DNA of 20,597 nucleotides from Puniceicoccales bacterium (GTDB lineage: Bacteria; Verrucomicrobiota; Verrucomicrobiia; Opitutales; UBA953): positions 1 through 20,597 of the forward strand of contig JAITPT010000159.1 in NCBI GenBank assembly GCA_031289285.1. Reading direction: 5' to 3'. Positions 4,463 through 11,720 of the stretch are shown here, one piece after another (position 1 is the first letter of the stretch; the number at the start of each line of letters is the position of its first letter). Position numbers and translations under genes: made by a program. The notes beneath the pieces were generated by a model. It saw only the letters and a program-made list of their open reading frames with translations, made no database searches and had not been told where the DNA came from.

Positions 4463-5602
4463 TTAGGTTTTGCTTTGCTTGGACTTCTCGGTGACGGCGC
4501 GGCGGATGGCGAGGACTTCGGGGCTGACTTCCTCGGGTTCGGGCGGGGCACCGGTGTCTTTGGCAGATTGTTGGGCAAGAGTTTCCCACGAAAGCGGAAG
4601 CTCGGCGGTGGTGTCGTCAGAGGGCGGCGGTTGTGGCGGCGGGGGGGGCTGGGGGGCGTCGGGCGACATCAGGTAAAAGGTGTTTCCGGCGGCCTCCTCG
4701 GGCAAAATCGGGGCGCGAGGACGCGAAAACACCGAGTGCGAGAGAAACGGACGTCCCGTGTCTTGGACAACTTGAATGGCGCGGTCGTCCCAGCATTCAA
4801 TCATGGAAAAGTCTTTGGCATTGGTGATTTCCAAATCCGCTGGGAGGCCGTTTTTTTCGAGCCAGCGGCGCACGGGCGGAATGCCGTCGGGGCGCGACGC
4901 GCGGGCGGTGAGGATTTTCACGCGCAGGCCGCTTGCAAGCCAGTGGCGCACACGTTCGAGCATGAGCGGGACAGGTTCGCCGACGTGCTCCAAGCCGCGC
5001 CACGAACCAATTTTGGCAAGAGTGCCGTCGAGGTCCACGCCAATCCAGCCTTTGCCGTCGTCGAGGGACGAGCTGGACGACGGGCGGGTAGTTGGCTGGC
5101 GGTCTTCGGGAAGTGCTTCGCGGATTTCGGGTGTGCGTGTTTTGCGAAAAAAGAAAGCGAATATGCGGGCGAGTAGCGAAGGGGCAGACGGCGTGGAAAA
5201 CGAAAACTCGGTTTGCGCTGGCGACGGCGCAGGCGGCGCGGGGTAGGTCGCCGTCAGCGACACGAGTGGCGGCGGCTCGGACGGCGGCGCAGGCGCGGGT
5301 TCGGGCGCGGGGTCGGGTTCGGGTGCGGGTGCGACCTCGGTTGCAGGTGGTGGCGGCGCGGACGCAGACGCGGCATCTTTCTCGGTCTCGGTCTCGTTCT
5401 CGGTCGCAGGCAAGGCCGTTGTGGGCGACTGCGCGGGCGACGTTTCTGACGGCGGCTCGGTCTCGGGTTCGGTCTCGGGTTCGGGTTCGAGCAAGGGCGT
5501 GGGCGCGGGAAATGGCGGCTGCCACGCAACGCGCCGTTCGGGTGTTTCGGGTGTTTCGCGGGTGGCGGGCGATGTCGGAGTGTCGTCGGGTGGCGGGTTC
5601 AT
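4463..5602 (-). CDS. HAD-superfamily hydrolase-like protein with long disordered N-terminus
   Basis: 379 aa. The C-terminal part has the HAD phosphohydrolase core: motif I GVDLDGTLA with D190 and D192, motif II KILTAR (T232), motif III NAKD (K263) and motif IV WDDR (D272, D273). All residues needed for phosphoaspartate chemistry are present, so a phosphatase is likely; the substrate is unknown. Residues 1-145 are Pro/Glu/Thr/Ala-rich and surely disordered, with PEPETEPETEP-type runs, and are followed by a short hydrophobic/aromatic patch LLARIFAFFFRK (about 143-154) that could touch a membrane. A Pro-rich stretch recurs near residue 315. The ATG at 5600-5602 is the first Met of the frame that gives a plausible protein; the frame continues upstream but would overlap the aldolase gene. 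The gap to that upstream gene is 41 bp, so co-transcription is likely. Confidence 0.7.
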   Translation of the reverse strand: MNPPPDDTPTSPATRETPETPERRVAWQPPFPAPTPLLEPEPETEPETEPPSETSPAQSPTTALPATENETETEKDAASASAPPPPATEVAPAPEPDPAPEPAPAPPSEPPPLVSLTATYPAPPAPSPAQTEFSFSTPSAPSLLARIFAFFFRKTRTPEIREALPEDRQPTTRPSSSSSLDDGKGWIGVDLDGTLAKIGSWRGLEHVGEPVPLMLERVRHWLASGLRVKILTARASRPDGIPPVRRWLEKNGLPADLEITNAKDFSMIECWDDRAIQVVQDTGRPFLSHSVFSRPRAPILPEEAAGNTFYLMSPDAPQPPPPPQPPPSDDTTAELPLSWETLAQQSAKDTGAPPEPEEVSPEVLAIRRAVTEKSKQSKT

Positions 5603-5643
5603 GTGAGAGGAGTTGCCCGCGCTCGAAGGCGGTGGTGGCGGTG

Positions 5644-6288
5644 TCAAAGTTGTTTTGCGATGATGACGGCGTCGCGGACGCGCTGTTCGATTTCTGGGAA
5701 ACGCCCAGCGGCGAGGTCGTCTTTGCTCGCGAACCAGCCGCCGCCAACGGCGAGGACGTTTTTGAGCGCAAGGTATTCGGGAAGTGTTTTCAGCGAAATG
5801 CCACCCGTGGGGATGAACTTCACGTCGGGCAGCGGGCCGGCGTAGGCTTTCAGCGTAGCGGCACCGCCAAAGTTGGAGGCGGGGAAAAACTTCACGGCTT
5901 TGACGCCGTAGGAAAGCGCAAGCTCGACCTCGCTCGGCGTGACGCAACCGGGGGTGATGGGGACGGCGTTGTCGCGGCACCACGCGAGGACATCTGGCAC
6001 ACAGGCGGGCGAGACGAGGAAACGTGCGCCAGCGAGGACGGCGGCTTTGGCTTGGGCGACGGTGCGGATGGTGCCGGCACCGGCGAGGATGTCGCCCCGT
6101 GCGGCGAGGGCTTTGAGGGCTTCGAGCGCGGCGGTTGTGCGCAGGGTGACTTCGGCGCAGGGCAAACCGCCAGCGATGAGGGCTTGGGCGAGCGGCGCGA
6201 TGTGCGCAGGGTTTTCGACGGTGAGAATTGGCAGAAGCCGGAGCTTGGCCAGCTCGTCCAAAGGATGCGGAGGTTTGGCGGAGGTCAT
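5644..6288 (-). CDS. eda: 2-keto-3-deoxy-6-phosphogluconate aldolase
   Basis: 214-aa class I aldolase that cleaves KDPG to pyruvate and glyceraldehyde-3-phosphate at the end of the Entner-Doudoroff or uronate pathways (cytoplasm). Key residues sit where the family has them: E46 and R50 in AEVTLRT, T73 in GAGTI, and the Schiff-base lysine K133 in VKFFPAS. PITPGCVTPSE and FIPTGGIS are also typical. The start at 6286-6288 matches the family's N-terminus; the frame runs further upstream only through intergenic sequence. It may equally act on related keto-deoxy sugars such as KDPGal. It is followed 41 bp later by the HAD protein. Confidence 0.92.
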   Translation of the reverse strand: MTSAKPPHPLDELAKLRLLPILTVENPAHIAPLAQALIAGGLPCAEVTLRTTAALEALKALAARGDILAGAGTIRTVAQAKAAVLAGARFLVSPACVPDVLAWCRDNAVPITPGCVTPSEVELALSYGVKAVKFFPASNFGGAATLKAYAGPLPDVKFIPTGGISLKTLPEYLALKNVLAVGGGWFASKDDLAAGRFPEIEQRVRDAVIIAKQL

Positions 6289-6412
6289 GGGAAAAAAAAG
6301 TAGGCGGCGAGGGAAGCCGTTTCCGGCGGCAAAGTCGAGTCTGCGCTTCGACCTACACTTTGGCCTGCGCTTCGGGGCGGAGGCGGCGAAAAAGTAGCGT
6401 AGCGGTGGCGAC

Positions 6413-6449
6413 AAAAAAGCCGCCGGTCTCGCGACCGACGGCTTTTTTT
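6413..6449. terminator. Strong hairpin terminator of rpsB-tsf
   Basis: AAAAAAGCCG-C-CGGTC-TCGC-GACCG-A-CGGCTTTTTTT: a stem of about 16 bp with one mismatch, flanked by A- and T-runs, so it could work in both directions. It lies 33 bp beyond the tsf stop on the minus strand and before the aldolase gene. Confidence 0.85.
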
Positions 6450-6481
6450 GAGGGTTGTTTTTGTGTGCTGCGAGGGAGGCG

Positions 6482-7327
6482 TTATGCGCCAATTTGGAGA
6501 CGCGCAAAACGGGTGACAATCGCGCCGACTGCGTTGGCGGCGGCGGCGACGCTCTTCGCGGTGTCGAGCACAAAGGGTTGTTCCCTGAGGCAGACCTCGG
6601 CGTAGAACTTTTCCAGTTTGCCTTGGACGATTTTTTCAATCGCCTGCGCGGGCTTGCCAGTCATTTGCGCGGCGACGATTTCCTTTTCTTTCTCCACGGT
6701 CTCGGCGGGCACTTCGTCGCGAGTGAGATACAGCGGCGAGGCGGCGGCGATGTGCATGGCGACTTGTTTCGCGAGCGTTTTGAAGGCGTCGGAGGTGGCA
6801 TCGGCGACTTCAAAGCCGACGAGCACGGCGATTTTTCCGCCGTTGTGCAGGTAGCTTTGGACGTAGCCGTTGGTGCCGACTTTTGCGAATAGGACGGTGC
6901 GCCCCGGGACAAGGTTTTCGCCGGTCTTCGTGATTTGCTCGGTGAAGAGGTCGTTGACCTTTTTCGACGGGTCGCCGACGAGCGGCTGCTCCGCGAGGTT
7001 GTCTGCGCTGCCAGAGGTGGCGATTTGCGCAGCGAGGCCTTTCACGAAGGCTTGGAAAAGCTCGTTCTTGCCGACGAAGTCAGACTCGCAGTTCACTTCG
7101 ACGAGTGCGCCGGTGGAGGCGTCGTCGCTGACGAAGCTCTGAATGGTGCCCTCGTTGGCGGTGCGTCCGGCTTTTTTGTCGCGGGTGGCTGCGCCTTTTT
7201 TGCGCAGGATTTCGGCTGCGGCGTCGGCGTCGCCCTCGGCTTCTACGAGGGCTTTTTTACAGTCCATAAGCCCCGCGCCTGTGCGGGCGCGGAGTTCGTT
7301 CACTTGTTGTGCGGTGATGTTAGCCAT
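6482..7327 (-). CDS. tsf: Translation elongation factor Ts
   Basis: 281-aa guanine nucleotide exchange factor that recycles EF-Tu-GDP. The N-terminal UBA-like domain is clear: ITAQQVNELRARTGAGLMDC and KKALVEAEGDADAAAEILRKKG. The core contains EVNCESDFVGKN, the EF-Tu-contacting segment (canonical TDFV, here SDFV), and later HIAAASPLYLTRDEVP. The C-terminus LREQPFVLDTAKSVAA is typical. The start is fixed by MANITAQQV. The gene follows rpsB by 50 bp, the conserved bacterial order, and ends at the terminator hairpin at 6413-6449. Confidence 0.97.
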   Translation of the reverse strand: MANITAQQVNELRARTGAGLMDCKKALVEAEGDADAAAEILRKKGAATRDKKAGRTANEGTIQSFVSDDASTGALVEVNCESDFVGKNELFQAFVKGLAAQIATSGSADNLAEQPLVGDPSKKVNDLFTEQITKTGENLVPGRTVLFAKVGTNGYVQSYLHNGGKIAVLVGFEVADATSDAFKTLAKQVAMHIAAASPLYLTRDEVPAETVEKEKEIVAAQMTGKPAQAIEKIVQGKLEKFYAEVCLREQPFVLDTAKSVAAAANAVGAIVTRFARLQIGA

Positions 7328-7377
7328 TTCTGTTTTTCGGATTTCGTTATTTTGGGTTGGTCGTTGCCGGTGGAATG

Positions 7378-8313
7378 TTATTCGGCGGCGGGAACGGGTT
7401 CGGCGGGTTCGGCGGCAGGTTCGGCAGCTTCCTCGCCGGGTTTGGTGCGGCGGGTAGCGGGACGGCGGCCTGCGCCACCGCGTGTGCCGCGACCACGCTT
7501 AGGTTTGCCGTCGGCGTCGGTCTCCTCTTCAGTCTCACGCAGAGCGGCGGCGTCGAAGGTGACCTCGGGCTGGGCGTTTTCAACGGTGTCCGTCTGGACG
7601 ATGATGGTGCGCTTGACGGCGCGTTCGGCATCGCGGCGGGCAAGACCGGCTTGGACGGCCTCGACGATGGCGGTGACGATGAGGTTGACGGATTTGTGGG
7701 CGTCGTCGTTGCCCGGAATCGGGTAGTCCACCTTCGAGGGGTCGGAGTTGGTGTCCACGAGGGCGATTGCGGGGATGCCGAGGCGGCGCGCTTCGTTGAC
7801 GGCGTTGGCCTCGTTTTTGGTGTCAACGATGAAGAGCGCACCGGGGAGCGAGCGAACTTCGACAAGCCCCTCGAAGTTGCGGTTCATGCGGACGAGCTGG
7901 CGGCGGATGACGGCTGCTTCTTTCTTGAGCATTTTGCCGAGTGTGCCGTCGGCTTCCATGCGCAGGTAGCGGCGGTATTTATCGAGCGAGTTTTTGACGG
8001 TCGCGAAGTTGGTGAGACCGCCGCCGAGCCAGCGGTTGACCGCGAAGGGCATGTTGACGGATTTGGCGGCCTCGCGGATGATTTCCTGCGCCTGCCGTTT
8101 GGTGGCGATGAAGAGCACGTCTTTGCCGGAGGCGACGAGTTCTTCGACGAAGCGTGTCGCGGCTTCGAGGCAATCGCGGGTTTTCTCGAGGTCTATAATC
8201 GAGGTGCCGTTGCGGTGGTCGTGGATGTAGGGGCGGGACTTCGGATTCCAGCGGCGGCGCTGGTGACCGAAGTGGACGCCTGCGTCGAGCAGGTCTTTTA
8301 AGGAAACGTTCAT
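7378..8313 (-). CDS. rpsB: 30S ribosomal protein S2
   Basis: 311-aa small-subunit ribosomal protein. Diagnostic motifs are LLDAGVHFGHQRRRWNPK, PYIHDHRNGTSIIDLEKT, FIATKRQAQ, VNRWLGGGLTNF and IPAIALVDTNSDPSKVDYPI PGNDDA. After about residue 235 there is a C-terminal extension of about 70 residues, first acidic (ETEEETDADG), then Arg/Gly-rich (GRGTRGGAGRRPATRR), then Ala/Glu/Pro-rich. The conserved N-terminus MNVSLKDLL sets the start at 8311-8313, although the frame is open far upstream. The leader is CAACACACTATG without Shine-Dalgarno. First gene of the rpsB-tsf operon. Confidence 0.97.
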   Translation of the reverse strand: MNVSLKDLLDAGVHFGHQRRRWNPKSRPYIHDHRNGTSIIDLEKTRDCLEAATRFVEELVASGKDVLFIATKRQAQEIIREAAKSVNMPFAVNRWLGGGLTNFATVKNSLDKYRRYLRMEADGTLGKMLKKEAAVIRRQLVRMNRNFEGLVEVRSLPGALFIVDTKNEANAVNEARRLGIPAIALVDTNSDPSKVDYPIPGNDDAHKSVNLIVTAIVEAVQAGLARRDAERAVKRTIIVQTDTVENAQPEVTFDAAALRETEEETDADGKPKRGRGTRGGAGRRPATRRTKPGEEAAEPAAEPAEPVPAAE

Positions 8314-8673
8314 AGTGTGTTGTGACTGGCTCCGTATTTCGCGCCGCCGGTTCGCGCAAAACCTTGGATACTTGTGATGTGACTTGTCTGTTTTTTTGTG
8401 TTGTGAAATCGCTTGTCCCGCGCCGGCGGCAGGGGCGAAAGGGGCGGCAGGAAACGAAACCGCAGAAATTGTGCAAGCGTTTTCTTTGAAGTTTTCAAAA
8501 CACCAATTCAGGCAGACGCCTGCTGCTGGCCGCTGCCGCTGCCTGCTGCCGCTGCGCCTGCCGACTGCCGCACAGCCCGCGCCGCGTTTTCGGATTTTTT
8601 GCGGAACACCAATCTGCGGCGCGTGTCTTTCGGCGGCTTCACCATTCACGTTTTTACTGTTCACACACCTCTT
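8314..8673. other. Divergent intergenic region between rpsB and the Gfo/Idh gene
   Basis: 360 bp that should hold both promoters. No tRNA, riboswitch or clear sigma-70 pair could be identified. It contains a GCTGCC/CTGCCG-rich low-complexity stretch at about 8519-8575. The open frames on both strands merely extend the flanking genes and have no protein-like features. Confidence 0.6.
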
Positions 8674-10014
8674 ATGCACACCTCGGACTTCTCCCAGACG
8701 ACCCGTCGGTCGTTCCTGAAACTACTCGGCACTGCCGCTTTTGGCATGCCGTTCCTTACGTGCGACCTGCTCGCCAATCCACCCTCGGAGCGCGTGCGAC
8801 ACGCCTCCTTCGGAGCCAGCGGAATGGCGTGGGCCGACCTCAGCGAAATCGCCAAGGTTCCCAACGTCGAAGTCACCGCCGTATGCGACGTGGACAAAGG
8901 CCGCTGGGGCAATGCCAAGAAACGTTTCCCCAAGGCGGCGTTTTACCAAGACTGGCGCGAGCTGCTCGACAAGGAGGCCAAGAATATTGACTCCGTGAAC
9001 GTCTCGACGCCCGACCACATGCACGCGCCGATTTCTGTCGCCGCCATGCAACGGGGCAAACATGTCTATTGTCAAAAGCCGCTCACGCACGACCTCTTTG
9101 AAACGCGCCGGATGACAGAAATCGCCCGCGAGAAAGGCGTCGTGACGCAGATGGGCATCCAAATCCACTCCGAGTCTTACTACCGCACAGCGGTCAAAAT
9201 CCTCCGCGCCGGAGTCATCGGAAAAATCAAAGAAGTCCACTCATGGGACGACCGCAGATGGGGCGACAGTGCCCCGCTGCCCAACCGCACCGACCCCGTT
9301 CCCGCCGAATTTGCGTGGGACCTCTGGCTGGGCATCGCCGCCGAGCGGCCCTTCCTGCGCGGCTATTACCACCCGGGCAACTGGCGGAAACGCCTCGACT
9401 TTGGCGTCGGCACTCTCGGCGATATGGCGTGCCACATCCTCGACCCCGTTTTCGGTGCCCTTGAGCTTGGCTCGCCGATTTCCGTGCGCTCCGACGGCCC
9501 CGCGCCGAACCAATGGAGCTGGGCGACAAGCTCCCGCGTCGCGCTTACTTTTGAAGGCACAAAGTTCACTGCTGGCGACAAGGTGCTCGTGAATTGGAGC
9601 GACGGCGGTGCCCGCCCGCCCGAAGAAGTCAAGGCGTTGCTCGAAGGGCAGCCTCTTCCGGGCAGCGGTTCGATTTTTGTTGGCACGGAGGGGACGCTTG
9701 TGTTGCCGCACATCAACCAAGCGCGTCTGTTCCCGCTCGCGAAGTTCAAAGGTTTCAGCCACCGCACGTATTTTGAGAAACGTCTCAACCACTGGGGCGA
9801 GTTCGTCAATGCCTGTCGCGGCAAGGGCAAAACGGAGGTCAACTTCGACTACGCCGGCCCGCTCACCGAGGCGGTCTTGTTTGGCAGTGTCGCCGTGCGT
9901 TTCCCGAAAACACTTTTGAAATGGGACGCCAAGGCTTTGAAGTTCGACTCGCAAGAGGCCAACGCTTTTGTCCATCGCGAATACCGCAAGGGCTGGGAAG
10001 TCAAAGGACTTTAA
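8674..10014 (+). CDS. Tat-exported Gfo/Idh/MocA family oxidoreductase
   Basis: 446 aa. The N-terminus TTRRSFLKLLGTAAFGMPFL (R11, R12) is a twin-arginine signal, so the folded enzyme with bound nicotinamide cofactor is exported to the periplasm. The Rossmann loop is ASFGASGMAWADL (about 44-56) with AVCDVD at the end of beta-2. The usual EKP motif is YCQKPLTH, with the catalytic-type K135. A C-terminal Gfo/Idh/MocA domain follows (WDLWLGIAAERPF, GTLGDMACHILDP with the DxxxH pair). Such enzymes oxidise or reduce sugars, often at C3. Substrate unknown. The ATG at 8674 gives an intact Tat signal; the longer open frame is the intergenic region. Divergent from rpsB, with its own terminator. Confidence 0.9.
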   Translation: MHTSDFSQTTRRSFLKLLGTAAFGMPFLTCDLLANPPSERVRHASFGASGMAWADLSEIAKVPNVEVTAVCDVDKGRWGNAKKRFPKAAFYQDWRELLDKEAKNIDSVNVSTPDHMHAPISVAAMQRGKHVYCQKPLTHDLFETRRMTEIAREKGVVTQMGIQIHSESYYRTAVKILRAGVIGKIKEVHSWDDRRWGDSAPLPNRTDPVPAEFAWDLWLGIAAERPFLRGYYHPGNWRKRLDFGVGTLGDMACHILDPVFGALELGSPISVRSDGPAPNQWSWATSSRVALTFEGTKFTAGDKVLVNWSDGGARPPEEVKALLEGQPLPGSGSIFVGTEGTLVLPHINQARLFPLAKFKGFSHRTYFEKRLNHWGEFVNACRGKGKTEVNFDYAGPLTEAVLFGSVAVRFPKTLLKWDAKALKFDSQEANAFVHREYRKGWEVKGL

Positions 10015-10065
10015 GAAACGCGGCTTTTTTGAAAAAAATAGCTATTTTCTGTTCAAAAAAAATAC

Positions 10066-10103
10066 AAAGACCCTCTTTCGGTGAAAGAGGGTCTTTATGT
10101 TTT
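10066..10103 (+). terminator. Terminator of the Gfo/Idh/MocA gene
   Basis: AAAGACCCTCTTTC (10066-10079) pairs perfectly with GAAAGAGGGTCTTT (10083-10096), a 14-bp stem with loop GGT, followed by ATGTTTTG. It lies 51 bp after the stop codon. Confidence 0.8.
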
Positions 10104-10104
10104 G

Positions 10105-10227
10105 CCTAAAAACGGCAGCTTGAGGGAAAGTATTGCGAGAAGATGTTGTGGCAGCTGCGCTTGGTGGATTTGTGAAGGCGCACCTGTTGGTGCGTCGAAC
10201 AAAGCCAACAAGTGCAGATGACATAAT
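10105..10227 (+). mobile_element. 163-bp palindromic element, copy 2 (right end lost)
   Basis: Starts CCTAAAAACGGCAGCTTGAG two bases after the terminator's T-tract. It matches copy 1 through the TGTT tip and to GTGCAGATGACATAA; then the last about 40 bp and the right terminal repeat are missing. At 10228 a new CCTAAAAACGGCAGTT begins and continues with sequence only loosely like the element's other arm (to about 10265), so a second, diverged member appears to have replaced the end. Confidence 0.75.
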
Positions 10228-10265
10228 CCTAAAAACGGCAGTTAATGCGGGCGGTTTTGCAAAGG
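10228..10265 (-). mobile_element. Terminal fragment of a diverged related element
   Basis: A perfect 16-base terminal repeat, CCTAAAAACGGCAGTT, is followed by AATGCGGGCGGTTTTGCAAA, which is weakly similar to the terminal arm seen at 17813 onward (GAGTCGGGTCGTCTTGCGGA). No matching right terminus found nearby. Confidence 0.4.
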
Positions 10266-10311
10266 CCGTAACCTTCCGGAAACCAGTGTCTTGCGTCGCG
10301 TCGAAAGCGGT

Positions 10312-10365
10312 GTCGGCGGGCACTGCGTTATCACTCCGCGCCCTCTGCCACCGCACTCCATAAAA
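10312..10365 (-). repeat. Module M copy 4 (minus orientation), uninterrupted end
   Basis: Reads CGAAAGCGGTGTCGGCGGG ... CCACCGCACTCCATAAAA. This copy keeps the intact CACTCCATAAAAC junction, which in the copy at 743 is split by the 163-bp and 102-bp insertions. Confidence 0.65.
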
Positions 10366-10393
10366 CCGCGCACCACTTTTTGCTACCCCCGAC

Positions 10394-10645
10394 AAACAAA
10401 AAGTGCCAGACCCTTTTTTCGCTTGACTCGCGATTTTCATTTGGCGCGGGTTGCAAGCACAGCACTCCAGAAATTGCACACCAGCCCTGCCCCGCCACCT
10501 CCAACAAAAAAACAAAAAGTGCCAGACCCTTTTTTCACTCCAAACAAAAAGTGCCAGACCCTTTTTTCACTTGACGTGCGATTTTCTTTGGAGGGGTTGG
10601 CAAGGACAGCACTTCACAAAATTGGGCACCAGCCACGCCATCACA
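10394..10645 (+). repeat. Diverged 146-bp-family repeats with AAAAAGTGCCAGACCC starts
   Basis: AAAAAGTGCCAGACCCTTTT occurs at 10398, 10514 and 10546. The first and third are followed by related tails (CTTGACTCGCGATTTTC / CTTGACGTGCGATTTTC, then ACAGCACT and CACCAGCCA/CACCAGCCC), while the second is only 32 bp. These are shorter and more diverged than the array at 2741-3290 but share the same order of motifs. With the elements at 10105-10365 they fill 10104-10645; 10646-10789 shows nothing recognisable. Confidence 0.75.
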
Positions 10646-10789
10646 CCCCAAACACACACTCAAAAAAGGCAGCGGTGGCATCGTCCCTCAAAAATCCACA
10701 TGCCGCTAAAGCTGCTAAAAATCGTTTTTTCAGCGTAAATGCTGCGGAAAAGGTTTGCTCGTGCCGGAGGGCGGGGGCTTTTTGGCGAC

Positions 10790-11707
10790 ATGGAAAACAC
10801 CTCTCAGCTCCGCGCTGTCTCGCGGCGGCGTTTCGCCGCAACTCTTGCTACTGCGGTTTGCCTTGCGCCCGTCATTCTTGGCGGTGCGGGTTGCAGCGAC
10901 AAAACCCCGCCACCAAGCCAGCCCGGCGGCATTTACACCTTCAAGCTCGGCGACGCGACCCTCTCGGTCTTGCCCGACCGCCAGCAACGCATCACCAACA
11001 AACTCCTTATCGGTGCCACGCCCGCTATCCTCGAAAAATACGCGCCCGACGGCTCCGTGCCAAACGCCATCAACGCATTTCTTATCCAATCGGGCGGGAA
11101 AAACACCCTCGTTGACACCGGCCTCGGCACGAAAGTTTTCGACAACCTAAAAACGCTCGGTCTCGCGCCGGAGGACATCACCAACGTGTTCATTACCCAC
11201 ATGCATGGCGACCACATCGGCGGGCTGTTGCGCGACGGCAAAGCGGCGTTCCCCAATGCGACGCTCCACATCGCCCATCCCGAAATCGTCTATTGGCTCG
11301 CGAAGGAGGGCAGTCCCGCCAAGGAAATCTCCGCCGCCTACAAAGGCCAGACCGTCCTTTTTAACCCCGTCGCGCCGGAAGCCGCTGGGCGTTCGTTGCC
11401 CGGTGTCACCGCCATCGCCGCCTTTGGGCACACGCCCGGGCACACGGTTTTCCGAATCGAATCTGCTGGGAAACGTCTCTTGATTTGGGGCGACCTCACG
11501 CACGCCACCGCTGTCCAATTGCCGCACCCCGAGGTGGCGGTCACCTACGACGTGGACCCCGCACGGGCGGTTGTTTCTCGCAAACAGATTTTCGAGTATG
11601 CTGCGAAAAACAAAATCGCCATCGCGGGAATGCACATTGCTTGGCCGGGCACGGGCACCATTGCCGCCGCCCCACAAGGCGGGTTTGCATTCACCCCCGC
11701 CACGTAA
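10790..11707 (+). CDS. Exported metallo-beta-lactamase-fold hydrolase
   Basis: 305 aa. Metal ligands are complete for a binuclear site: H137, H139, D141 and H142 in THMHGDHIGG, H218 in GHTPGHT, D235 in WGDLTHA and H282 in GMHIAW. The N-terminus SRRRFAATLATAVCLAPVIL is a Tat-like signal (R12-R14), and GGAGC (C35) could be a weak lipobox, so the protein is probably periplasmic or lipid-anchored. The general architecture recalls quorum-quenching lactonases and other MBL-fold hydrolases; the substrate cannot be read from sequence. The ATG at 10790 is preferred because it puts the signal near the N-terminus; an ATG at 10739 would add 17 residues. It ends 13 bp from the convergent tsaD. Confidence 0.85.
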   Translation: MENTSQLRAVSRRRFAATLATAVCLAPVILGGAGCSDKTPPPSQPGGIYTFKLGDATLSVLPDRQQRITNKLLIGATPAILEKYAPDGSVPNAINAFLIQSGGKNTLVDTGLGTKVFDNLKTLGLAPEDITNVFITHMHGDHIGGLLRDGKAAFPNATLHIAHPEIVYWLAKEGSPAKEISAAYKGQTVLFNPVAPEAAGRSLPGVTAIAAFGHTPGHTVFRIESAGKRLLIWGDLTHATAVQLPHPEVAVTYDVDPARAVVSRKQIFEYAAKNKIAIAGMHIAWPGTGTIAAAPQGGFAFTPAT

Positions 11708-11713
11708 GGCGGG
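11696..11713. terminator. Short hairpin between convergent genes
   Basis: CCCGCC (11696-11701) with GGCGGG (11708-11713), loop ACGTAA containing the stop codon of the upstream gene. No T-run on either side, so it is a weak candidate for ending both transcripts. Confidence 0.3.
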
Positions 11714-11720
11714 CGGCGTT

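Noticed and set aside
5092..6303. 403-aa plus-strand ORF across the HAD and aldolase genes
   Set aside because: Antisense shadow caused by high GC; the opposite strand encodes proteins with intact catalytic motifs.
8413..8673. N-terminal extension of the Gfo/Idh/MocA protein, and extension of rpsB on the other strand
   Set aside because: Extensions are low complexity, would bury the Tat signal or the conserved S2 N-terminus, and overlap each other.
10291..11115. 274-aa plus-strand ORF beginning in the repeat island
   Set aside because: It reads repeats first and then the wrong frame of the metallo-beta-lactamase gene.
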